Below, piece by piece: positions 46,635 through 62,293 of a stretch of DNA of 64,000 nt. A model generated the notes under the pieces. It made no database searches. It had not been told where the DNA came from and saw only the letters and a program-made list of their open reading frames with translations. How positions within the stretch are numbered: the stretch's first letter is position 1; each line of letters begins with the position of its first letter. The stretch is from Chrysoperla carnea (lineage: Eukaryota > Arthropoda > Insecta > Neuroptera > Chrysopidae): assembly GCF_905475395.1 (NCBI RefSeq), contig NC_058337.1, forward strand, positions 11,458,983 to 11,522,982, in the 5' to 3' direction. The translations under genes were made by a program, and so were the position numbers.

Positions 46635-46661
46635 CTTGGATAAATTTAATGTAGCATGCAT
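46635..46661 (-). CDS. AKTIP: candidate first coding exon of the AKTIP homologue
   Basis: The minus strand reads ATG then nine codons (MHATLNLSK) to AAG|GTTAAC. It ends in phase 0, as the next exon requires. Two upstream ATGs in another frame hit a stop immediately (ATGTCTATGTGA). The donor is weak, so another exon further upstream is possible. Confidence 0.4.
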
Positions 46662-47019
46662 TTCACATAGACATTAATTTTAATAATCGAATAAAATAGA
46701 TAACAAAAACATTTATAATAAATAAAAATAATAAATAGATTAGAAATATATTAAGAAATTACATTCAAACGAACATAAGATATTTTTGTTGTGAAAAAAA
46801 TTATGACACCTGATCACAATTTACAATTACTCCTTCCTTTCTATTCTCTACCAGATAATTCACAGGTGGATAATAAATAATTGATCTACAGTAAAACCTC
46901 TGTCAATCGTAAACGTTACTTCATTTTTGACATTTCGTCATTTGATAATGTTATCACACGAAAAACCTGATATCATTATTTTTCGGTAATACAAATTTAG
47001 ATATTACATAAAAAATAAC

Positions 47020-47440
47020 AATTTATACCCAATATATGAAATATATCAGTATTATAATTTAGTCCTAAGTTTATATAACGCTTAAAAATATTGATGCTGC
47101 AAACAAAATTTTAGTCCATTTTCGTTTGCCCGTCTATCCGTCCGTCATCTCGATAACTCAAAAACGAAAATCTCGAGCTGAAATTTTTACAGCATACTCA
47201 GGAACTCAGGACGTAACAATTACGTTTGAGTTCATAAATGAGCAAGCAAAGGTCAATTGGACTTTGGGTCCCTATTACCCATCTTATAAACCGTAACAGG
47301 CAGGAGTATAAAGGTAAAAAATGTTTCTGATAAAAAAATTAAGAACTTTTTTTGTAACATTTTTTCGTAAATATATTTGTTTTCTCATTAAGGTTCAAAT
47401 TAGGGCAAACTATAAAAAATAAAGAGTTGAAAATTTGTAA
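47020..47440 (-). mobile_element. Rep-1 copy, diverged
   Basis: Inverse Rep-1 order: TATATGAAATATATCAG, TTTAGTCCTAAGTTTATA, ACGCTTAAAAATATTGATGC, CGTCTATCCGTCCGTCATCT, CGATAACTCAAAAACGAAAA, GAGCTGAAATTTTTACAGC, and AAACCGTAACAG near 47287. Confidence 0.75.
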
Positions 47441-47675
47441 GTATAGCTTTAATAGTGAGTATAATGATTTTAATTTATATTAAATCCATCGGATAATATA
47501 TTTTTGGTTAAAAAAATCGTGTGATAGCATATGAAGATTTCAGAAAATTAAATTAAAATCTTAGAAATTTTTGGAAAAAAATTGCCATTTTATTCAACAT
47601 GAAACTTTTTTATTTTTTAACTTGTCTTACTTATAAAAATAATACAAGCAGTATTATTCAATAGTGACTACATAT

Positions 47676-48103
47676 AGGTTAGGTTAGGTTAGAGTGGCTG
47701 TCCTGGGGTGGGACACATTTAGACCATAGGGTCCGTTGTGATACCGTAAATGGGTAGGCCTATCCCCGGCCACTACTCCACGAACCATTTGGAGCTGTTT
47801 AAGAACAGCAGGGGGGCTTTAACGTCGACTGACTTTAGGTCGGAGAGGTCGTCAAAGAGAGGCTGGCTCAAGTAAGTCCATCTCCTGATGAGAAGAGCTG
47901 GACAGTGACAGAGAGGATGAGACATTGTGTCCTCCTTCTCACCACTGTGACAGCTCCTGCAGTAGTTGTGATACACTTCCAGGCCCAAGCGTTCAGCATG
48001 CTTGCCGCCCAACCAGTGTCCTGTAATAGCCGTAACAACTTTGCGAACAGAGGCCCTTGGAAGTGATATAAGATCTTCGGAACGCCTGCGATTGTACTCA
48101 GAC
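47676..48103 (-). mobile_element. 5'-truncated non-LTR retrotransposon (RNase H C-terminus and 3' UTR)
   Basis: On the minus strand, from 48103 to 47773, the frame reads RRRSEDLISLPRASVRKVVT, then AITGHWLGGKHAERLGL, a Cys/His motif (CRSCHSGEKEDTMSHPLCHC) and DDLSDLKSVDVKAPLLFL. This is the region after the reverse transcriptase/RNase H in I/R1-type insect retroelements. The 3' UTR contains GTGTCCCACCCCAGGACAGC and ends in (CCTAA)n. Only about 430 bp remain, so it is a dead-on-arrival copy. A shorter copy sits at 28267-28342. Confidence 0.8.
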
Positions 48104-49769
48104 TATATATAGGTATTTCAATAATTAATACAGTCAATTGTGTATTTTTACATGTTTTTAATAATTTTATCTTATCATAAATTAATAATACTCGAATAAT
48201 TTTAGATAACAGAGGAATAATCAAAAATCGATTGTGTTATTTACACTATACTTAGGTAAAAAGTAGTCCATATTCTTAGGTACATACCGATAGAGTAGTC
48301 AGTAAACACATCAAATTAAATGTCCGCAAATGGTGGCTTTTATGCCATCTTTCTTTTAATCAAAATTCGATTTTTTCAAGAATAGGACGTCTACAAAGTA
48401 AAATCGATTATTATGTTTCCGGATGTTTCCTGAATTGTAAAAATTCTTATGTGTGAATAGCCTTACAGACCAATTTTGTAAGAAATGATTTCAACTAGTT
48501 AACTTCTTAAAACAATTTATCTGCATGCGGATCAAAGCAATTAGGTGACGAGTAAGATATAACAGAATAGAGCGAACAAATTTCAAATGATTAATAAAAA
48601 AATGTTAGTCTAAGAAGTTTTGCTAGCATTCCTTGTCTTTGGTATCACCCTCAAGTTATTAAAAATGTTGTTTGAATTCCAAAACATTTTCAATTTTTAC
48701 TTCTAAGATGTATCTAAATTCAAATGCAAGGAAAGGAATGGCAGGAAACAAATGAATTATCCGGAAACACGATTTTATAGTCGATTATCGTTTATCGTTT
48801 AGTGTAGGTAAGCAAAAATTAAAAAGAGTTAAATATTCTTTGACTTATTACATTACTTAAGTAGGTACCAAACATTGTTTCTAAGCTTTTATGTGATATT
48901 TATTAATTTTACATGGTTACAAGGTTTATAAGGAATTTTGTTACGATAATTTTACTTTTTATGTTTTCGATACGACCACTAGAAACCGAGATATGTCCAA
49001 AAAAGTCTAAGTCATGAAAAAGGTCGCTATTTTGGAAAATTGTTTTCTTGGACTATTATTTATTCATGGGTGATTTTTTATTTTCGATTCCATCAAGAAC
49101 ATAATTATAACCATATTTGAGATTTTTTCATGATACCTATTCTTAACGACTTTGAAATAATTTAATCCTATAAAATTTGTCCGTAAATTCCTTATTTTGT
49201 CATACTTAATGATGTCTCCTCTTTCGAATATAAAATAAAAATGATAAAATTTCTGAAAAAATTCCATTTTTGACGCCATTTTGTTGGTTAGACATGTTGC
49301 ACCACTCCGGGAAAGTAAAAAATTTTAAAAAATACTTATTTTGATGTGAAAAGAAAAACCCCAAAGTTTCGCTGCCCGAACTTTTAATCCATATAACAGC
49401 CTTTTTTTTGCTTAGTTTTTTTCCAGTATAATGGTTTTTGTTTTTGGAGTTTTTATTTACCTCATAAAAATGTATTGAACTATTGAATTGATGTGAAATT
49501 AGCAACTGTTACGATTTCATCCAAGTATCTATCTGTCAAAGTTGGATGTTTACACCATGTTTACTCTTTATAACCTTCATGTTTACACTATCAAAGTTCT
49601 AGTAACCATGCAAACAGAATTCACGTTTTTTGGTAACATCAAAGAACTTTGACCAATTTCTTTGAGTGTTAATAGTTCTTAATTAAATGCTATTTAAAGT
49701 ATTTTGAAGACGCCAGATATTCTTGAAAAGGTTAGATTTTGGTTATATGAAAGTAGCATAATATAATAT

Positions 49770-50146
49770 ACAATGGAATCTTGTTAAGTCGTAATCCTCA
49801 AGTAAGTCGAAAAATAATCCCATTCCCTTCCACTGAACCCCAAAATACATGGTACCTCGAATTATTAAGACTTTGTAACTTGAACAAAATATTATTCCCT
49901 CATTCCCTACGAGGTATTGATATATTTATACTTTGTAACTCGAATTTCAAAAGCAGACTCTCTAAGTCGTAGTTAGTAAAATATGATGACGTCGTAGATA
50001 GTAAAATATAATCGCGCCTTTCTAAGTCGAAAATTTAGCAATTAAGTCCTCTGTATCTCAACTACTTGTCAAAAACTCACTCAAGTCTTCTCAACTCGAA
50101 ATTTTTTGCATTTCCCTTGAGATTCGAGTTAACGAAGTTCCACTTC
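49770..50146. mobile_element. pogo/Tigger-like MITE, degenerate
   Basis: Ends CAATGGAATCTTGTTAAGTC and GATTCGAGTTAACGAAGTTC plus CACTTC form inverted termini resembling the CAGTGGAACCTCGTTAA type of pogo-like elements. Internal AAGTCG/CGAATT sub-repeats occur throughout. Non-coding. Confidence 0.55.
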
Positions 50147-50884
50147 GTTCGCGTGGCATAATAATAATAGTGTAGACTAACTATTGGTATATTTAAGTAA
50201 ACTCCGAGCTATGGTATATTTAAGTAAATATATTTTTTTTAACAATAATTTATTATATCACCGATCGAAAATTTTTTATGAAGATATGAAGAATTTTTTA
50301 TTTTTTGAAGATGTTACAAGTTACTTTATAAAATAAAAAATATACAAAAATAATTCATTATTATTAAAAAAAAAAAGTGCAGAATTAGTTCTTTTCTTCT
50401 ACTTTTAAAAGTTTTAAAAACTATTGGGTTAGCGGAATAAAAGTATTTTTTAAAAAGGTAGAAAAAGTATATTTTGTTTTGAAAGAATTTTATTAGCGAG
50501 TTTGTTTTCCATAATTTATGTATTTCTTTTACACTAATCCCAAAACATTTAACAGAAATTTGCATAAAGAAATATTTCTTTATTAGAAACACCGACTTCT
50601 AGTTGTGACTTTTGAACTTTTTACTCTTTTGTTTGTATCATATAAACATTAACTTTTTATATCTAGCTTTTAAGATTTTCATTCAAAATTGTTTACCGTT
50701 TACAGAAATTTGCATAAAGAAATATTTGTGCCGTTAGATTGGGAACTTAGGACTCAAAAATTTCAACTCATCGATATCAAAATATCATATATCAAAAGGC
50801 TTAACAACGTCAAAATATGAATTTCTGTCGGTATATTTTGTGCAGACAGATGAAATTACTTTCATACCTAATGGAACAATCAAC

Positions 50885-51498
50885 AGAAATATTTTGTACA
50901 TTGGAGTGATGTTAATCCACGAGATGTGAAAGAAACCAGACATCAATACACCGATGGCCAGAATTAATATCTGGCCAGGTGTTGTAGATGATGAGTTGGT
51001 AATATTTTTTTTTAAATAATTTTTCTGTTTAATTTTAACATCTAATTTTTTTTTTTACTATTATAATTTACTGATTGGGCCATTTGAATTTCTTCACAGA
51101 TTAAACGGACAAATTTATTTAAATTTTTTACAAAATGATCTTACAGTCATAATACAAAAATTTATGCGCAGAAATAAGACAACGAATTATTGGAGCACCA
51201 GCCCCTTTTTTAAGGGTTGCCAGAAATCACTTCAATACAGTGTATGGAGAAAATTGGATTGGAAGACGTGGTCCCATTGTAATGCCGCGAGATCTCCAGA
51301 TCTCAATCCATGCGCTTTTTTTTGTGATATAATAAAAATTTGGTGTATAAAAGAGATAGTCACAGTAGAGTCGAAGTAAGACGACGAATTTTTGATTCTT
51401 TTAGAACAATAACTCCGGAAATAATAAGCAGAGCAACCACAAACATCTTAAGAAGGGCTCAAGCATGCGTAGATGTAAATGGGTTACAGTACGAATAA
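50885..51498 (+). pseudogene. Tc1/mariner-type transposase remnant
   Basis: Decayed DDE transposase readable in changing frames. An HQYTDG-like block near 50940 is followed by GPFEF-LHRLNGQIYLNF near 51080. NHFNTVYGENWIGRRGPIV (51220-51285) shifts frame into ARSPDLNPCAFF (51288-51325). The C-terminus RRAQACVDVNGLQYE ends at TAA 51496-51498. At least two frameshifts and missing N-terminal parts make it non-functional. Confidence 0.75.
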
Positions 51499-52601
51499 CA
51501 TTTACATTAAAATTAATTATTTGTTTTATATATTAATTATTTATTTATTTAATAAAAATTTGTTCAAAATTAAATATTTTTTTATAAACTTTTATTTAAA
51601 AATTCTATAAAATAAAATTGTTCAAAACAAAATCGAAATTGTTAACTCTACATTCCAACAACTTTTGTTTGAAATTTTTTTTATAAAATCAATTAGTATC
51701 AAGATTAATTTAATTTTACCATATAAATAAATATATATAATTGGTCTTTTTTCCCGAATTTTGGGAAAATGGCTGAAAATATTCAAATTTTTTTTTAGGG
51801 AACAAAATTCCCGAAAATTTTTGTTAATTATGGGGAAATGTTCATAAACGTATTCTCTATAATAGTGCTCTGACCTAATTTTATGATAAAATGACAAGAA
51901 AAAAAGTTATTAAACAAAAAAATTTTTGACAAAATTTTGTCACTTTTTTGCTCATAACTTTTTAAATTTTAAGTTTATTGCAAAAAATTACATAGACAAA
52001 ATTGTAGCCACGACAATTTGCTACAAATTATGCCTTTACAAATTTTTGGAGAAATCAATAGTTTACAAGATACAGCTAAAAATATGTTTCCACCCCTTTT
52101 TTCAAGATGGCGGGCGGGGGACAAGGGTGCCAACCCCACAAACTTGGGGTTAAGGTTGTATTGACCCCCCCTACATGTTCCATAAATAAAATCGCGTCCT
52201 CCCAAAAATGTTCAGTCAATGTAACATTTCAATGGACTATATGTCTAATCAACCAAGTAACTAATAATTATTTTCTATACTGTCCATTAAACTAGAATGT
52301 ATTTCGGAACGCCATGCATAGTCATTTAGTCAATCTCAATAGCCAGCATGGTGTTTACATATATGTGACAATATCACTAATATTATTAAATTAAAAAAAT
52401 TTGTTTAAACTTCAATTAATTTAATAAAAAATGAAAATTAAACATTTTATTTAAATATAACATTATTTTTTCATTAATTTAATATAATGATCCTAGTTTT
52501 TTAATGCTACATTCATTATTACTTAAATATTTTAAGGTTATATTTTGTTAAATAGAGTTGTTAACATTCGAATTATTAAACTTTTAAAGTTAACTTTAAA
52601 A

Positions 52602-53060
52602 ATGTCTCGCGGTGAATTAAAGACTTCTTTATCCAAAGGTTTACTAAGCATGCGATTCATGCAAAAAAGTAAACAAAAACTCGAAAAAGAAAAAGAGGTT
52701 CAAGAAAGTCAAAGTTTATATGCATCAGAAATTACCGATGAAATGAAAAAAGAAGTGACTTTTATAACTGAATTAAGTCGAGGTGCATGTGAAGATGTTA
52801 TTAAAGGTAGATTATCATTTGGTGGTATCAATCCGGAGATCGAACGAATAATGGCTGAAGAAGCAGCAGCATTAGCTGCAGAGCATGATAAACGTCTTGA
52901 AACAAGTATATCAGACGAAAGCATGGCTGAACATTATGTTGGAGTTTCAAGAACTTTTAATAAAAAATTTCAAAAGTATGCAAAACGACATAGACAGGAT
53001 GAAAATTCAGATTCTTCAAAAAAGAAAAAAAAATTCTTAAAGCCAGTGGATGATGATTGA
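52602..53060 (+). CDS. MPHOSPH6: M-phase phosphoprotein 6 homologue
   Basis: A nuclear-exosome cofactor that in animals binds MTR4 and EXOSC10 and helps mature the 3' end of 5.8S rRNA. A single exon of 152 aa (human 160). The ATG at 52602 is chosen because MSRGELKTSLSKGLLSMRFM matches the family N-terminus (RLSKNLLRMKFMQR in human); the frame is open for 19 codons upstream but without family similarity. Other matches: ACEDVIKGRLSFGGINPEIE (about 75-95), a DESMAEHY block, and the basic tail KKKKKFLKPVDD. It lies 1.6 kb upstream of DIMT1 on the same strand, another rRNA-maturation gene. A polyadenylation signal lies 30 bp after the stop. Confidence 0.93.
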   Translation: MSRGELKTSLSKGLLSMRFMQKSKQKLEKEKEVQESQSLYASEITDEMKKEVTFITELSRGACEDVIKGRLSFGGINPEIERIMAEEAAALAAEHDKRLETSISDESMAEHYVGVSRTFNKKFQKYAKRHRQDENSDSSKKKKKFLKPVDDD

Positions 53061-53089
53061 ACTTAATGAATTTAATATTTATATGTATT

Positions 53090-53095
53090 AATAAA
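53090..53095 (+). terminator. polyadenylation signal of MPHOSPH6
   Basis: AATAAA, 30 bp after the MPHOSPH6 stop codon. Confidence 0.6.
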
Positions 53096-53439
53096 CTGTA
53101 TATATTATTGTATTTGTATATTGGTTGACTTAATTTGTTAAGTTAATAAAACATTTTCAAAAATTCAATTCTAATTTTTATATTTAGCTAACTTACATAA
53201 TATCTCACATTGGGAGAAAATTGATTGTAAAACAAATTTTGTAGGCGAATTATATATTCCATTTGAAAATAAAAACTATTCTGGAAGAATAAAATCAGTT
53301 TTGAAATAAATAATAATATTGGTATTAGTAAATAAATTGATATTTAAAAATAAATTCAGAGACGTATTCTCATATTGCCAAATTAGGCCACATGATGGCA
53401 GCAGACATTTGCAAAACTTTTCAAATAAGTGTTTACATT

Positions 53440-53745
53440 TTTATACCCGGTATATATGAAATATATATCAAGGTATATTAAATTTAGTCTCAAGTATGTA
53501 TTCCTTCGAAATATTGATGATGAGAACAAAACTTTGATCATAAGATCACCTAATTAGTTCATTTCCGTATGACCATCTGTCTGCCTGGAAACACAAAAAC
53601 AAAAAGAGATATCGAGATATAAAAATAAATTTTTATAGCGTGCTCAGGAAGTAAAAAATGAATTTGAGTTCGTTTGGGTATTGTGTTCGTAGAATCCATC
53701 TTGTAAACCGTTAGAGTTTACAAGAGAGCAATCTTTTTAAATAAC
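53440..53745 (-). mobile_element. Rep-1 partial copy
   Basis: TTTATACCCGGTATATATGA, ATATCAAGGTATATTAAATT, TCACCTAATTAGTTCATTTC, ATAGCGTGCTCAGGAAGTAA and TTGTAAACCGTTAGAG, all in inverse orientation. Intergenic between MPHOSPH6 and DIMT1. Confidence 0.75.
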
Positions 53746-53973
53746 GAAAGGAATCAGCTGTCAAAAGCACGCTTTAAACACAATAAAACAAAATTTCTAC
53801 AAAATAAATAAATATATCAACGCATTCTATAATCGTTCTATAATTTTTTATTCAATGAAAATGATCAGTTCGGTGACCTGATAAAAGGTTTAGTTTTTTA
53901 CTATCGCGGCACTGAGATCTTAAAAATATTCATGGGATGGGGTTCCTCTATCCAGTTATAATGTAGATTAGTG

Positions 53974-54585
53974 GTATTTTTATACCATGTATATATGAAA
54001 TATACATAGTATATATTAAGTTTAGTCCCAAGTTTGTAACGCCTAAAAATATTGATACAGCGAAAAAAATTTTGGTATAGGTATTCATAGAATCACCTAA
54101 TTAGTCCATTTCCGGTTATCTGTCCGTCTGTCTGTCAACACGATAACTCAAAAACGAAAAAAATATCAAGCTGAAATTTTTATAGCGTACTCAGGACGTA
54201 AAAAGTAAGGTCGAGTTCGTAAATGAGCAACATAGGTCAATTGGGTCTTGGATCCGTACGATCCATTTTGTAAACCGTTAGAGATAGAACAAAAGTTTAA
54301 ATGTAAAAAATATTCCTCATAAAAAAATGAACAACTTTTGTTTTATACATTTTTTTGTAAACATCACTGTTTACACACGAGGGCGCTAATTAGGTTCAAA
54401 TTTTATAGTATGTATTAATATTGGAATATCAGTTATGTGTGTGTGGCTATTTAAATGTGGATATCTTTTTTTATTTACGTGACGTCAAAAAACAAACGAT
54501 TGGGCCATTAACACTGTCTATATATGGTATTTCAACAATTAACTCAGTCAATTGTTTGTTTTCACTTGTTGTAATGACAGATCTG
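53974..54585 (-). mobile_element. Rep-1 full-length copy in the DIMT1 promoter region
   Basis: Runs from TTTTTATACCATGTATATAT to TCAATTGTTTGTTTTCACTT, the mirror of the copy at 60385-61048, with all landmarks in order. It ends about 105 bp before the DIMT1 start codon and contains TGACGTCA at 54480-54487. Confidence 0.85.
54480..54487. promoter_or_regulatory. CRE palindrome TGACGTCA inside Rep-1
   Basis: A perfect CREB/ATF consensus about 205 bp upstream of the DIMT1 ATG, brought in by the Rep-1 copy. The same octamer is conserved in the intronic copy (60540-60547). Confidence 0.4.
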
Positions 54586-54691
54586 TTGGGTAATCCTAAC
54601 CTATCATCCAAATAGTAAATACGTCAAACACGTGTTTTGAAATATTTTCATTAAAAGTGAGGATAAATGTGTATATTTGAATATACCAAAA

Positions 54692-61144
<6,453 letters not shown>

Positions 61145-61190
61145 TGTGCTTCATTTATTTAAATAATTTTGTTATATTTTAAATTAAATT

Positions 61191-61196
61191 AATAAA
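61191..61196 (+). terminator. polyadenylation signal of DIMT1
   Basis: AATAAA, 47 bp after the DIMT1 stop codon. Confidence 0.6.
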
Positions 61197-61260
61197 TAAA
61201 AACTAAAAACATATTTTTGTTTGTGTAAATAAAACCCAAATACTAATTATACCTCTTTCT

Positions 61261-61391
61261 ACAATGTCATCCGATTGCGCCTAAATTATACCCCAGTACT
61301 CCACCCGCAAAATCATTCAAATTTAATTATTTTTAATGATTTTGCGAGCGGAATACTGGGGTGTAATTTAGTCGAAGTCGGATTGCATTGT
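61261..61391. repeat. foldback element, ~57-bp arms, downstream of DIMT1
   Basis: ACAATGTCATCCGATTGCGC / GACTTCGAC-type mirror, with ATACCCCAGTACTCC / GGAATACTGGGGTGT and CGCAAAATCATT / AATGATTTTGCG. The loop is about 20 bp. It is the whole of a small MITE between the two plus-strand genes. Confidence 0.8.
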
Positions 61392-62018
61392 AACACATTA
61401 CTTTTGAATACTTTAATCAGGAAACCGCCGCTGGTATTATTGCACTGACGCTCTTATATTGCCATCACAATATCAGTAAATAAAGTTAATATCGGCATAT
61501 TCTTGGTTTGTAAACGTATTTCGCTTTCAACTAATGATAATCCAGGATCAAATGAAACTTGTTTGAAATAACCAATATTCGCTTGGTATATGTTTTTGTT
61601 GTTAAATATTATATAATTTTATGTTAGGCTATAATTTCTTGTTTCAACAAGTTTCTTTTTTCTTATCAAGTCGTTCAAACCAAAGTGGCGCTCAAGAGAG
61701 AGTGTAGATTTTAGTGGACATCTTTGCATAGTAGTATAATAAACGAACCTTTTTCCTTCAAAAAAATTGTTTGCTGCCTGTAACGAGTTGCGGTTTTATG
61801 CATTGACTTCAGAAAATAATCCTAAAAAAACTATATGGTTTAAATCGAAACCTTTTAGTTTTAACCCCCGCGCCATTTTGGTGAAGGGTGTTTAAGCCGT
61901 AAAGTAAATCAGGTAGAATAACTTTTAAAACATTTTAAAAAGGTCAAATATCCCAAAATCTATAAAATAACTTTAGTTTGTGAACTTAAAATGTTTTTAA
62001 AAGTTTTTATCAGAGAAC
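61392..62018. other. intergenic, no feature recognised
   Basis: Upstream of the zinc-finger gene. No ORF or repeat boundary is recognised. GC-richer islands near 61690 and 61870. Confidence 0.4.
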
Positions 62019-62214
62019 ATATCAGTAAACAGATGAATAAGTTAAGATTTTTATTTCTAACTGACGATGATAGATGGTGTAACAAGCTAGTAAATTATAA
62101 ATAAAAATATTAATATTATAATTTACTAGCTTGTTATACCATCTATCATCGTCAGTTAGAAATAAAAATCGCCTTAAACTTGTGCATTTAACTTATTCAT
62201 CTGTTTATTGATAT
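62019..62214. repeat. foldback element 80 bp upstream of the zinc-finger gene
   Basis: The left arm 62019-62098 (ATATCAGTAAACAGATGAAT ... CTGACGATGATAGATGGTGT ... ACAAGCTAGTAAATTATA) is mirrored at about 62117-62214. The right arm has one extra block of about 17 nt (GCCTTAAACTTGTGCAT). The loop is AT-only. Confidence 0.85.
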
Positions 62215-62293
62215 AGTCTGCTAATGTGCTCAACTGTTTGTTTTTTATACTACTAATTTACGACTGTCAACTATCACTGGAAAAGAAAAAATA

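Larger units (their letters stand above)
46662..52601. other. intergenic region between AKTIP and MPHOSPH6 genes
   Basis: The two genes diverge from this region. No further gene was seen. It holds a Rep-1 copy, a non-LTR fragment, a pogo-like MITE, a dead transposase and AT-rich filler. Short ORFs at 49064-49505, 50326-50592 and 51622-52295 are low-complexity or antisense to repeats. Confidence 0.6.
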
